Positions 16,219 to 26,635 of a DNA stretch of 64,000 bases are shown one piece after another (position 1 is the stretch's first letter; each line of letters opens with the position of its first letter). The DNA is taken from the NCBI RefSeq assembly GCF_030269765.1, contig NZ_BSTX01000002.1, positions 777,379 through 841,378 of the forward strand. The letters run 5' to 3'. Under the pieces are notes generated by a model. The model did no database searches. It was not told the origin of the DNA and worked only from the letters and a program-made list of their open reading frames with translations. Source of the DNA: Actinorhabdospora filicis (GTDB taxonomy: Bacteria; Actinomycetota; Actinomycetes; Mycobacteriales; Micromonosporaceae). The position numbers and the translations under genes are program-made.

Positions 16219-17397
16219 TCACACCGCCGCACTCGGGTGCGTGAAGCCGTTCTCCGGTGACTTGAGGTTCTTCAGATCTGTTGGCATGTCGAGCATGCCC
16301 GGCCTGGCGGGGAAGAAGGCGTTCCGCTGCGTGCCGCTGCCGTCCTTGGCGGTGAGCGTGTTCTGCCGGACCACGTTCGAGTTCTCCGAGAGTTTCCCGG
16401 CCGCCGCCTGTTCCATGTCCAGGATGGTCTGCTTCCGCTTGTTCAGTGCCTCTGTCATCTTCGCGAGTACACCGTCCACATCGGATGCCAAGAGGTCGAT
16501 CTCGTGCGGGTCGGCGATGAGCTTCGCGCCACCGGCCCAGGCGGCGTTGCTGACGCCCGCGATGATGGTCCACGCGGCGACGGCGGAGGGGCCGCCGAGA
16601 AGGCCGCCCGATCCGACGGTGGCGACACCGGCGGCGATCGTCGCGGCACCGGCGATCAGGCCGAAGGCGATGTTGAGGGCGTCGTCGCTGCAGCCACCGC
16701 CGGTCTTGCCGGCTTCGATCGACTCGATGGCGATCTCGGTCTTCCTGGCGATGTCTCCCAGGGTTTCGCGTCCGGCGCCGTAGATGTCGCGCGCGGCGAC
16801 GATCGCCTGGTACAGGGTGTCGGCGATCAGCGCCTGGCGACGGGAGATGTTGGGGATCTCGCCGAGGTAGGCCTGGAAGCCGTCGGCGAAATGGCCGCTC
16901 CAGTCATTGGTGTAGCCCATGGTCAAACGAATCGGCTGGTCGACCGCGCCGGTGCCCTTCGCCAGGGGCGCGGGCGTGTTCGGTGGAAGCCCGCCGGCCG
17001 GGTCGGGTGCCTTCTCGACGTTCACGAAGCCCTCGGTCAGCTTCTGCGCGGTCGCCACGAACGCGTCGAAGTCGCGGGGTTCGGGACGCAGGTAGCGTTC
17101 GAACTCCCCTGGAATCCACCAGTACGCCGACTCCAGGGCGGCCCAGTCCGCCTTGGTGCCGAGGTATCGGTCGTCCTTCCCGACACCGTAGACGCCGTAC
17201 TTGCCCTTGGGCTGGTGGCCGCTGGTCATACCCGTCGTCTGGTCCTTGGAGGACTGGCCCGCCCAGGCGCTGTCGGGGCTTCCCAGCGGGATCATCAGGA
17301 GTTCCTTCTCTCCCTTGACCCGGATCGCGGCCGCCTTGACCTTCTCCGCCAGTGCCTTGATCTCCGCCTGCGTCGGTCCGTACTTGACGCCACCCAT
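16219..17397 (-). CDS. ESX/WXG100-like long protein
   Basis: A 392-residue protein, last of a three-gene operon. The N-terminal 60 residues are helical (PTQAEIKALAEKVKAAAIRV); the middle is Trp/Tyr-rich (WAALESAYWWIPGEFERYLR); residues 240-300 contain a Gly/Ala hydrophobic stretch (AFGLIAGAATIAAGVATVG); a C-terminal coiled coil follows (VLAKMTEALNKRKQTIL). This plan fits large type VII-associated proteins of actinomycetes, in which a helical bundle precedes a hydrophobic segment. It lacks an obvious C-terminal toxin domain. It faces the toxin/immunity cassette convergently. Confidence 0.6.
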   Translation of the reverse strand: MGGVKYGPTQAEIKALAEKVKAAAIRVKGEKELLMIPLGSPDSAWAGQSSKDQTTGMTSGHQPKGKYGVYGVGKDDRYLGTKADWAALESAYWWIPGEFERYLRPEPRDFDAFVATAQKLTEGFVNVEKAPDPAGGLPPNTPAPLAKGTGAVDQPIRLTMGYTNDWSGHFADGFQAYLGEIPNISRRQALIADTLYQAIVAARDIYGAGRETLGDIARKTEIAIESIEAGKTGGGCSDDALNIAFGLIAGAATIAAGVATVGSGGLLGGPSAVAAWTIIAGVSNAAWAGGAKLIADPHEIDLLASDVDGVLAKMTEALNKRKQTILDMEQAAAGKLSENSNVVRQNTLTAKDGSGTQRNAFFPARPGMLDMPTDLKNLKSPENGFTHPSAAV

Positions 17398-17398
17398 G

Positions 17399-17956
17399 TC
17401 AGCCGCCCGGTGTTCCGTAGTAGTTCTTACCGCCGGTGTCGTAGTTCGGGTTGCCCTTCAGGGGATCCCGGACACTGTCGTCGGCGTGCGGACGGCTGCC
17501 GGGGTCCACGACCGTGCGGTCGCGGAAGTCGCCGCCGTGTTCGCCCGTCTTCCCGTCACCGTCGAGGTCCTGACCGGGTTGCTCGGGCACCTGCGTGTAT
17601 CCGTCGATCGTGGCGTCGGCGGCCGCCTTGACGTTCTGCGCGTTCATCCCGTCGACGTGACCGAAGGACTCCCGCACCTTGTCGAGCACATCGCAGACCT
17701 CGTAGAGGTTCTCCGCCGACAGGGTCATGACGTCCTGGAACTCGTCACGCAACTCCGTCCACGCCCTGAACAGAGCGCCGTTCGCCGAATAGGTGCCGTT
17801 GTAGAGCGTGTCGTTGAAGGCGCTCTCGTGCGCCTGTGTCGCGGTGGCCTTGTTCGCCATCGTCACGTACTGCCGGGCGGCCTCGGGAATCAAGACGTGG
17901 GCGCACAACCACAGCTGTCCCAGCTCCATTCCGAGCAGGTTTTCCTTGTCGGTCAT
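17399..17956 (-). CDS. WXG100-like helical protein, middle gene of ESX-type operon
   Basis: A 185-residue protein whose stop is one base from the ATG of the 392-residue gene. Residues 1-115 are helical (MELGQLWLCAHVLIPEAARQ, then FRAWTELRDEFQDVMTLSAE) as in actinobacterial ESX-type helical proteins. Residues 120-185 are a Gly/Asp/Pro-rich disordered tail (QDLDGDGKTGEHGGDFRD) with repeated DxDGDG-like and GNPNYDTGG motifs. Probably exported or surface-associated with its neighbour. Confidence 0.6.
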   Translation of the reverse strand: MTDKENLLGMELGQLWLCAHVLIPEAARQYVTMANKATATQAHESAFNDTLYNGTYSANGALFRAWTELRDEFQDVMTLSAENLYEVCDVLDKVRESFGHVDGMNAQNVKAAADATIDGYTQVPEQPGQDLDGDGKTGEHGGDFRDRTVVDPGSRPHADDSVRDPLKGNPNYDTGGKNYYGTPGG

Positions 17957-17980
17957 GCCTGGCTCCTCTAGACGTGGGTT

Positions 17981-18505
17981 CTATGCCGTTTCCGGCGGGC
18001 GCAGACCCAGGTGCTCCCGTTGCAGGGCGTTGATCTTGCTGTTGTGATCGTTGATGACCAGGTCGACGAGGCTGGTGATCTCGCCGCAGAACTCGGCCTC
18101 CGACAGGTGCTGCTGGGTGCCGTCCTTGACGTGTACGTCCCAGCGCAGCAGCCCGACCGCCTCGGCGCGCACACATTTGCGCGGTGACATCGCCGAGGCG
18201 ACGAGTTCGGCCCGCGCCCGCTTGTATCTGCGGCGCTCGGGGTACTCATCATCGCTTGTGGACTTACCCGACGCGCCGGCCACATCCGTGATGATCTTGC
18301 TCAGGCCGCGCCGGTATCCCGTCCACACCAATGGACCCAGCTGCGAGAGCTGGTGTTCGAGTTCGGCGCGCGCGTACTGGTCGTACACACCCGGACGGAA
18401 ACGGATCTCCAGCGTGTGGCCGCCTTTGAACAGCGCCATGATGCGGTTGTCCGGGGATGTGGCACGGACGACCATCTGGCCGACCCGATCGATGATCTCG
18501 CCCAT
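17981..18505 (-). CDS. YbaB/EbfC-like protein, first gene of ESX-type operon
   Basis: A 174-residue protein. Start taken at MGEIIDRVGQ, which has a GAAGGAG box; a longer frame upstream lacks support. The N-terminal strand-turn-strand (VVRATSPDNRIMALFKGGHT, then LEIRFRPGVYDQY) followed by a long helix (ARAELEHQLSQLGPLVWTGY) matches the YbaB/EbfC-like proteins often found in actinobacterial type VII-type loci. The C-terminal part is helical. It leads the operon with gaps of 24 and 1 bp to the next two genes. Confidence 0.6.
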   Translation of the reverse strand: MGEIIDRVGQMVVRATSPDNRIMALFKGGHTLEIRFRPGVYDQYARAELEHQLSQLGPLVWTGYRRGLSKIITDVAGASGKSTSDDEYPERRRYKRARAELVASAMSPRKCVRAEAVGLLRWDVHVKDGTQQHLSEAEFCGEITSLVDLVINDHNSKINALQREHLGLRPPETA

Positions 18506-18581
18506 GGCGGGCTCCTTCGCGGGGAAGCGATCCTGCCTTCGCCCACTGTACGAATCCTCCGCAACACCGCTAATGGCGCCC

Positions 18582-18839
18582 ATGGGTGAGGACGTGGAAA
18601 TGCGGCCGAAAACGATCATCGAGACGCCGCCGGACCCGACGCCCCGCCAGCGCCTTCACCATGACCACCGCGGCGGCCGCGAGGAGCACCTGGGCGATGT
18701 GGTCCCCGGCGACCTGGCATGGAGCCGGCCGCTTCCGGCCACTGCTTGGAACGCGACCACTACCGGCTCACCGGAGAGCGGAGGCGCTCCCGACACCGCC
18801 TATATCCGACGGGCAAGCAAAAATCCCCAGGTCAGGTGA
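18582..18839 (+). pseudogene. possible gene fragment left of the integrated element
   Basis: A frame from ATG 18582 (EDVEMRPKTIIETPPDPTP) has good third-position GC for about 60 codons, then runs into the tRNA terminator repeat and stops inside it. It may be the stub of a gene cut by rearrangement. No family recognised; it could also be chance. Confidence 0.2.
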
Positions 18840-18850
18840 CCTGGGGATTT
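18819..18850 (-). terminator. displaced tRNA-Val terminator (left copy)
   Basis: A 14-bp perfect stem with a 2-base loop (AAATCCCCAGGTCA and complement), followed on the reverse strand by TTTTTGC. It lies just downstream of the left partial tRNA copy and is nearly identical to the hairpin at 21422-21453. It is presumably the original terminator of the tRNA-Val gene before integration. Confidence 0.75.
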
Positions 18851-18852
18851 GC

Positions 18853-18899
18853 TGGTGGACGATACTGGGATTGAACCAGTGACCCCTTCCGTGTCAGGG
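18853..18899. repeat. left attachment repeat (3' part of tRNA-Val)
   Basis: 47 bp identical to 21456-21502. It comprises the tRNA-Val(GAC) sequence from the anticodon loop to the CCA end (reverse strand) but no 5' half, so it is not a functional tRNA. Sequence similarity continues leftward through the terminator. Confidence 0.85.
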
Positions 18900-19168
18900 T
18901 TGCCCGCAAGGTGCCTTGACCTGCGCAGACGCTGGACCCGCAGGTCAACTGAGACCCTTCAGGTCGCTTGAGGATGGTCCAGAGCGGTTGACCGGCCTGT
19001 TCTGCTCGGAGCTTGATCTCGCTGGGGGTCAGGCCAGGTTGAGGCACTGACGCAGCCCAGCGGGACAGGTCGCTGCTGGCTGCAGGAGGGGCCGCATCCC
19101 TGTCGCACCAACCGATGCGATCTCTAGGGCCTGGAGACCCCCTCCGCTGCCCGTGACATGATCGGATC

Positions 19169-19828
19169 ATGATTGATCCGAAGAGCATCAAATTGCCCGG
19201 ATTGCTCCAGGATTGGTATGGATCTCCTGAAGCTCCATCAAGCCACCTGTCAAACGATCTTGCCTGGCTACCTGAGCCCTTGAGGGAATGGCATGAGCTC
19301 TCGTCTCAATGGGCGAAGCCTCTGATGACCGTCAAGCGAATGCTCCCACCTGAATCGATCACACTCCAAGACGGAAAGGCCGTCTTCATGGACGACCCAG
19401 GAGACGCAGAGTGGGCGTTCGCTCCGGATAGCCCCCTCGACGTCTACGAAGGAACGCTCTATGAGGGATGGGAGAAGTGCGCCGAGAGCCTCCCCGAATT
19501 TCTGGTGCATAATGCACTGTTCGAGGCGGGCTACAACGCCACATCACGGAGGTACTGCTATGAGGTGCCTGAGGACCTTCTGCCACAGCTTCTGACCCCA
19601 ATGACGGAGGTCGCATTCGGCGGCTGGCGGTGGCCTAGTCCAGGACATCGCATCTTCATGGGTGAAGGACTTGTCGCTAACATGGGGCCGACGCAAGAAG
19701 ACTCCGCCCCCTTCGGTGGCAAGCCGGGCTACGCGGACATCCAGATCGGGAGTACCGATCCTACGCTACTTTCCTACTTGGATGACATTCCCGACCTCAA
19801 CTCGGTGAAAGCCGGCCTCCTCGGATGA
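19169..19828 (+). CDS. hypothetical cargo gene of the integrated element
   Basis: A 219-residue soluble protein with clearly lower GC and more A/T-ending codons than the chromosome, which marks recent transfer. The sequence (LPGLLQDWYGSPEAPSSHLS, WAFAPDSPLDVYEGTLYEGW, LPQLLTPMTEVAFGGWRWPS) resembles in style the SUKH/immunity-like proteins with many aromatic residues and acidic loops, but I cannot place it in a family. As the only intact cargo of the element it could have a defence or immunity role; this is a guess from context. A terminator follows. Confidence 0.65.
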   Translation: MIDPKSIKLPGLLQDWYGSPEAPSSHLSNDLAWLPEPLREWHELSSQWAKPLMTVKRMLPPESITLQDGKAVFMDDPGDAEWAFAPDSPLDVYEGTLYEGWEKCAESLPEFLVHNALFEAGYNATSRRYCYEVPEDLLPQLLTPMTEVAFGGWRWPSPGHRIFMGEGLVANMGPTQEDSAPFGGKPGYADIQIGSTDPTLLSYLDDIPDLNSVKAGLLG

Positions 19829-19854
19829 CCGAGCAAGCTGCCATATTAGGGAAA

Positions 19855-19883
19855 CGCCCCGACAGGGCCTACCTGCCGGGGCG
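19855..19883 (+). terminator. terminator after cargo gene
   Basis: CGCCCCG-A-CAGG, loop GCCTA, CCTG-C-CGGGGCG, followed by GCCTATTTCG. It starts 27 bp after the stop of the cargo gene. Confidence 0.65.
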
Positions 19884-19895
19884 GCCTATTTCGTG

Positions 19896-20015
19896 TCAGT
19901 CCCCACCGGTAAAGTTGATGGTCCTAATACTCCTGTCACCTGCCCGATGGGTCACCCTCAGCGTTGCCCCTTTCGGCAGCCAGGTAGATAGGCCGTCGGC
20001 ACAGGCCCCACGCAT
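19896..20015 (-). CDS. possible 39-residue peptide
   Basis: A short reverse frame starting MRGACADGLSTWLPKGATLR and ending INFTGGD. It has low-GC codon use like the cargo gene and reads as a small beta protein, but there is no clear ribosome-binding site. The rest of the 330-bp gap up to the integrase shows no other gene. Low confidence. Confidence 0.2.
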   Translation of the reverse strand: MRGACADGLSTWLPKGATLRVTHRAGDRSIRTINFTGGD

Positions 20016-20159
20016 ATAATCACCACCAATGAAGAGTTGCGCATCAATTGCGGGGGGTGGGCGGTGAAGTGGCGGTGTGTGGACTTGCACCTTCGTCGGA
20101 GACGAGCGGTCGTGGTCGTGGTCGTCGGTAATCCAGCACGACGACGAGGAGGCCACTAG

Positions 20160-21310
20160 ATGGCCTGGACAGAGAAGCGCGGCGCCTTCTGGAGGGTTCG
20201 GTATCGAGACCAGGCCGGGGTGGTGCGGACGCTGCCGGAGAGGTACTTCGGGAAGCCTGCCGCCAACGATGCGGCTTTGGACTTGGAGTCCGATCAGCGC
20301 AGGCACGCCACCACACCCGTCGCGGTCGGCCCCGACATCCTGGCCGAGGGGCAGCCTCCCGGTCTCACCCTGGGCGAGTGGGCGGCGAAATGGCGAGAGG
20401 TGCATGCCATGGCCCCGGCCACCCGCGAGAAGGTCGATCAGTTCCTGGACGGGAAGATCCTTCCCGTCTTCGCCGAGGTGCCGCTGGAGGAGATCAAGCG
20501 CCTGCGGGTCAAGGAGTGGGCGACGGGCCTGTGCGGCCGTCACGTGCGCTCCAGCGTTGGCAGCTTCGTGACCGTGCTGCCGACGAGGGCCTGCTGGACC
20601 ACAACCCACTGGTGGGCATGAGGCTGGGCAGCACCCACATCGGCAAGAGGCCCATCCGGCGGCCGGTGCTGAGCATCCAGCAACTCCTGGCCGGGGCCGA
20701 GCGCCTGGCGGAGGAGTGGGGGTATGGCCTGTGGGCGCAGGCGGTGACCGGGGCCTATACCGGGATGCGGTGGGGGGAGATCTGCGGGCTGGATCGCCGC
20801 CACTGCCACCTGGGCGGAGACGAGCCGTATCTGGAGGTCGATCCCGACCACGGGGCCCTGCACGAAGTAGGAGGGAAACTGTGGCTGGGGCCGCCGAAGT
20901 CCGAGGCCGCCGCTCGCCGCATCGATCTGCCCGGCTTCCTTGCCGGGATCCTCCAGCAGGTCATCGCCGCCCACTCCTGCGATCAGCTGTTCATCTCACC
21001 GGAAGGTGAGTGGTGGCGGCGGTCGAACTTCTCCCGCAGGATCTGGCGGCCGGTCTTCGATGGGGACACCGACCGTGACCGGGGGCCCATCGCGCAGGCG
21101 GCGACCTTCCACGGGTCACGTCACCTGCACAAGACCATCCTCGACGAACTCGACCTCCCCGAGGTCCTCGAACACGACCGCATGGGATACCGCATGAGGG
21201 GTGTCAGCGGGGTCTACTCACACGTCACGCCCCTCATGCGAGAACAGGCCCGAACCCGCCCGGAAGCACACTGGCAGACCGCCACCGCCCCGCACCGGAA
21301 GGTCGCGTGA
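20160..21310 (+). pseudogene. frameshifted tyrosine recombinase (integrase)
   Basis: The gene starts at ATG 20160 (MAWTEKRGAFWRVRYRDQAG) after a GAGGAGG box and encodes the N-terminal arm and core-binding domains (LTLGEWAAKWREVHAMAPAT). Near 20580 the frame breaks; the catalytic domain continues in another frame (ADEGLLDHNPLVGM onward) with the box I Arg in YTGMRWGEICGL, the H-x-x-R box as FHGSRHLHK and the Tyr nucleophile in GVYSHVTPLM. A few residues normally found at the junction are also missing, so this looks like a small deletion rather than a single-base error. The product is probably inactive. Confidence 0.8.
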
Positions 21311-21421
21311 AGACCGGTGGAACGTGGAGCACTTCGGGCGTGACCACTTTCGGCGCATTTTGGAGGTGGGGCACCGCTGCTCCAGTTTGGCTCCACGCGA
21401 TTCCATAGTGGACGGGCACGC

Positions 21422-21453
21422 AAAAGTCCCCAGGTCAGGTGACCTGGGGACTT
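21422..21453 (-). terminator. tRNA-Val terminator (right copy)
   Basis: A 14-bp stem with 2-base loop (AAGTCCCCAGGTCA and complement) followed on the reverse strand by TTTTGCG. It was supplied by the integrated element and ends the Gly-Cys-Val tRNA transcript. Confidence 0.8.
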
Positions 21454-21455
21454 CT

Positions 21456-21502
21456 TGGTGGACGATACTGGGATTGAACCAGTGACCCCTTCCGTGTCAG
21501 GG
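21456..21502. repeat. right attachment repeat (within intact tRNA-Val)
   Basis: 47 bp identical to 18853-18899. It runs from the anticodon loop to the encoded CCA of tRNA-Val(GAC). This is the junction between the chromosome and the integrase-bearing end of the element. Confidence 0.85.
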
Positions 21503-21530
21503 AAGTGCTCTCCCGCTGAGCTAATCGTCC
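21459..21530 (-). tRNA. tRNA-Val (GAC)
   Basis: 72 nt on the reverse strand, 5' GGACGATTAGCTCAGCGGGA and 3' acceptor ATCGTCC-A followed by an encoded CCA. Anticodon GAC lies in a CTGACAC loop. The seven-base acceptor stem pairs fully. Its 3' half is the attachment site of the neighbouring element. Confidence 0.95.
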
Positions 21531-21531
21531 G

Positions 21532-21603
21532 AGGCGCGAGCGGGAATCGAACCCGCGTACAGGGCTTTGCAGGCCCTTGCCTAAGCCACTCGGCCATCGC
21601 GCC
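21532..21603 (-). tRNA. tRNA-Cys (GCA)
   Basis: 72 nt on the reverse strand, acceptor GGCGCGA paired with TCGCGCC, discriminator T, anticodon GCA in CTGCAAA, T-loop GTTCGATTC. CCA is not encoded. It is separated by one base from tRNA-Val and is the middle gene of the Gly-Cys-Val cluster. Confidence 0.95.
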
Positions 21604-21658
21604 AGAGGTGGTCCGCGCGGTGGGACCGGTTTAGTGCCACCGACCGAGGTCGGTTCAG

Positions 21659-21731
21659 AGCGGACGACGAGACTCGAACTCGCGACCCTCACCTTGGCAA
21701 GGTGATGCGCTACCAACTGCGCTACGTCCGC
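21659..21731 (-). tRNA. tRNA-Gly (GCC)
   Basis: 73 nt on the reverse strand, acceptor GCGGACG paired with CGTCCGC, anticodon GCC in TTGCCAA, T-loop GTTCGAGTC. First gene of the Gly-Cys-Val tRNA transcript, an arrangement common in actinobacteria. Confidence 0.95.
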
Positions 21732-21927
21732 ATTTGCTGCTCTTTGACCGATTTCCCGGTCGGTTGCAACGAAGAGAACTTTAGCCGACGGGGGTGGGGG
21801 CCGCAAATCGGGGGTGCCATGGGGTGCCATGGGGTGTCGTGGGGCGGAGTGGCGGGTTTGGGGTGGTGGGTCCGTTGTGAGGCGGGAAGTGGGGGTGTGG
21901 GCGGGGTGGGGCTGGGAGGATGGCGGT

Positions 21928-22797
21928 ATGGGTGAGTGGGGTGTGGCCGAGCGGGTCGATGTCGCTGGTGGGCAGGTGCTCGGGGTGCGGCGGGTGGGGG
22001 TCGGCGGTGGGGTGCCGCTGGTGCTGCTGCACGGGTTTCCGGTGGGGGCCGGGGTGTGGGCTCGGTGCGCGGCGGGCTTGGCGCGGGCGGGGTTCGAGGT
22101 CGTCGCGCCGGACCTGCGCGGGTACGGGGAGAGCCGCCCTGCCGCGGGTGGGTTCTATGACGTGGCGGCCATGTCGGGGGATGTGGCGGGGTTGTGCGAC
22201 GGGCTGGGGTGGCGGCGGGTCGTGGTGGCCGCGTTCGGGCTCGGGGCGCGGGTGGCGGTGGACCTCGCCAACCGGCACGGGGCGCGGGTCGACCGCCTGG
22301 TGCTGATGAACCACTGGCCGGGTGGGGACGGCGGGGAGCCGGAGGTCTTCGGGGAGATGGGGCGGCATTCGGCCGCGCTGCTGCACCGGCTCGGGGACGG
22401 TGCCGGGCGGGTGGGGTTCGTGTCGGGGTTCCTGGGCGGGGAGCGTGGGTGGTGCCCGGAGGGCGCCTTCGGGCCCGAGGACGTCGAGGGGTTCTGCGGG
22501 GAGTACGCCGACGCCGATCGCCTCGCGGGGCTGTTCGGGGCGTTCCAGGCGGCCTCGGGGGCGCGGGAGTCCTCAGGGCCGGGCGTGGGGGAGCGGGTGG
22601 TGCGGCAGCCGGTGTTCGTGATGGCCGGGGACGCGGACGGCTCACTCGCGCCGGACTTCGCCGAGCGCTGCGGGACGGCGTACCCGGAGGTCGTGGGGCC
22701 GTTCCTCGTGCCGGGCGCGGGGCACTTCCTGCCGTGGGAGCGGCCGGTGGTCGTGGAGCGGGCGATCGCCTCGTTCTGCGCTGATCTTCGAGGGTGA
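21928..22797 (+). CDS. alpha/beta hydrolase lacking the usual nucleophile
   Basis: A 289-residue protein from ATG 21928. It has the full alpha/beta hydrolase plan: VLLHGFPVGAGVW (oxyanion region), VVAPDLRGYGESRP, a cap region, MAGDADGS, and the catalytic His in VPGAGHFLPWERP. This is the epoxide hydrolase/haloalkane dehalogenase-like group, where the nucleophile elbow is normally GHDRGAR. Here it reads AAFGLGARVAV, with Gly where Asp (or Ser) should be. The start is preceded by a very G-rich stretch. It may be an inactive or repurposed member. A bidirectional terminator follows. Confidence 0.82.
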   Translation: MGEWGVAERVDVAGGQVLGVRRVGVGGGVPLVLLHGFPVGAGVWARCAAGLARAGFEVVAPDLRGYGESRPAAGGFYDVAAMSGDVAGLCDGLGWRRVVVAAFGLGARVAVDLANRHGARVDRLVLMNHWPGGDGGEPEVFGEMGRHSAALLHRLGDGAGRVGFVSGFLGGERGWCPEGAFGPEDVEGFCGEYADADRLAGLFGAFQAASGARESSGPGVGERVVRQPVFVMAGDADGSLAPDFAERCGTAYPEVVGPFLVPGAGHFLPWERPVVVERAIASFCADLRG

Positions 22798-22821
22798 GCA
22801 GTTTGCTGGGGTGAGGCATGA

Positions 22822-22853
22822 GAAGGGCGCGGACCACACGGTCCGCGCCCTTC
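22822..22853. terminator. bidirectional terminator
   Basis: GAAGGGCGCGGACC, loop ACAC, and its exact complement: a 14-bp perfect stem between the convergent hydrolase and subtilase genes, with TTCTTGTG on one side. Confidence 0.8.
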
Positions 22854-22868
22854 TTGTGTGCTGGGGGT

Positions 22869-25097
<2,229 letters not shown>

Positions 25098-25471
25098 GGT
25101 CGGATTCCTCCCTGTGGGCACCCCTCGGGCAGGGGTGGAACGCCAGTGGGGGTGCCGGATGGTGTGGCGAGGACGCGGTACCGGCCGATCGGCGCGGGTA
25201 CCGCCGGGCTCCCTAAGCGGAGGACGGACGACACGGAGAGGGAGTGCGGTCCCGGCGTGCGCGAAGAGGTGTTCCGGGACATCGAAACCCCTCTCCGAAA
25301 ACGGGCGTGCCGACTCCGGTGGGAGACCGGAACGGGGAAGCGTTACCCCGGTGTAGGCAGATTGGCCTAAGAAGACCCGGTCGTCAAGGGTCATAGGAGG
25401 GGTTCTGCCGGTGGCGCAACCGGAGTGGGCGCGGCGGTGTTCATGAGACCGTCCGCCGATCTTGAGGAGCC
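25098..25471. other. gene-free stretch between divergent genes
   Basis: 374 bp between the subtilase start and the divergent MFS gene. It must hold both promoters, but I see no confident -35/-10 pair, palindrome or short gene. It contains lower-GC patches near 25310-25400, as expected for promoter DNA. Confidence 0.4.
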
Positions 25472-26635
25472 ATGGTGTCCCTGCCCCGCCGCGTTCTGGC
25501 CGTGTACTTCTTCCTGACCGGGACCCTGTTCGCGCTGTGGGGCGCCACCCTCGCCGCCACCGACGCCCGCCTCGGCCTCGGGCCCGGGCGCCTGGGCACC
25601 GTCCTGCTCGCCATGAGCCTGGCCGCGATCGCCACCGTCCCCCTGGCCGGACGCGCCGCCGCCCGCTGGGGTTCCTGCCGCACCGTGCGCACCGCCGCAC
25701 CGGCGGCGGCCGTGGCGATGGCCGGGCCCGCGCTGGCCTGGGACCACCTCTCGCTGCTGGCCGCGGCGGTGGTGCTGGGGGCGATGTCGGGGGCGATGAA
25801 CGTCGTCCTGGGGCTGCGCGCGGTGGAGACCGAGCGCGCCACCGGCCGCCCGCTGATGGGCCGGATGCAGGGACTGTGGACGCTCGGCTCGGTCGCCGGG
25901 GCCGGTGCGGTCACGATCGCCTTCCACCTGGGCGCGGGCGCGCGGGCCGTCCTCGTCGCGGGCGGGCTGCTGCTGGCCGCGCTGTACATCGCCGTCGCGG
26001 GGCCGGGTGGCGGGCGGGCCTCGGCGGTCGCGCCACCGCCGGTCACCGCCGGTACCGGGCGCGGCGTGCGGCTGGTGGTGCTGGGGGTGATCGGGGCCTC
26101 GGCGTTCGTGGTGGAGGGCGCGGCGGCCGACTGGGCCGGGGTGCACGCCGCCACGGTGCTGGGCGCGTCCCCCGCGGCGGCGTCGCTGGCCTACACGGTC
26201 TTCTGCGTGGCGATGACGGGCGTGCGCTTCGCCGGGGACGCCCTGCGCGCCCGGCTCGGGGCCGCGCGCACCGTCCGCGCCGCCGGGGCCACCGCCATCG
26301 GCGGCCTCACCCTGGTGCTGGCCTCACCGGCTCTCGGGACGCCCGCCGCGCTGATCGGCTGGGCCGTGGCCGGTGCCGGTGTGGCGATGGTGTGGCCGGT
26401 GGTGGCCAGCGCGGCCGGGGACGAGGGCGGGCTGCCGAGGGTCTCGGCGATCGGCTACGGCGGCGGACTGGCCGGACCGGCGCTCATCGGCGGGCTCGCC
26501 GAGGCGGCGACGCTGCCGGTGGCGCTGCTGCTCCCGGCGGCGCTGGCGGTGCTCATCGCCCTGGCCGCGCCGCCGGTGCTGCGTCCGGGCCGCTCAGGCC
26601 TGCCCGGTGTCGAAGCGGCTCACGCGGCCGTCTGA
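25472..26635 (+). CDS. MFS transporter
   Basis: A 387-residue membrane protein with about 11-12 hydrophobic segments. Start ATG 25472 follows a TTGAGGAG box. The first half contains the MFS loop signature LAGRAAARWGSCRTVR between segments 2 and 3, and the second half the matching GDALRARLGAARTVRAAG. It resembles the small YbjJ-like group of MFS proteins. Substrate unknown. The 3' end overlaps the convergent NTF2-like gene by 42 bp. Confidence 0.85.
   Translation: MVSLPRRVLAVYFFLTGTLFALWGATLAATDARLGLGPGRLGTVLLAMSLAAIATVPLAGRAAARWGSCRTVRTAAPAAAVAMAGPALAWDHLSLLAAAVVLGAMSGAMNVVLGLRAVETERATGRPLMGRMQGLWTLGSVAGAGAVTIAFHLGAGARAVLVAGGLLLAALYIAVAGPGGGRASAVAPPPVTAGTGRGVRLVVLGVIGASAFVVEGAAADWAGVHAATVLGASPAAASLAYTVFCVAMTGVRFAGDALRARLGAARTVRAAGATAIGGLTLVLASPALGTPAALIGWAVAGAGVAMVWPVVASAAGDEGGLPRVSAIGYGGGLAGPALIGGLAEAATLPVALLLPAALAVLIALAAPPVLRPGRSGLPGVEAAHAAV

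Larger units (their letters stand above)
18853..21502. mobile_element. decayed integrative element in tRNA-Val(GAC)
   Basis: About 2.6 kb between two 47-bp att copies made of the 3' half of tRNA-Val(GAC). The intact tRNA lies at the right end, the displaced 3' end at the left. The integrase gene sits next to the right att, as is usual for tRNA-targeting tyrosine recombinases, but is frameshifted. Only one other clear gene is present (19169-19828), of lower GC than the surroundings. No replication, transfer or structural genes remain, so it is a remnant that can no longer move by itself. The 18900-19168 stretch inside it holds no gene I can support. Confidence 0.8.

Noticed and set aside
18853..18899. 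Second tRNA-Val gene
   Set aside because: Only the anticodon-loop-to-3'-end part is present; the 5' half is missing. It is the att duplicate.
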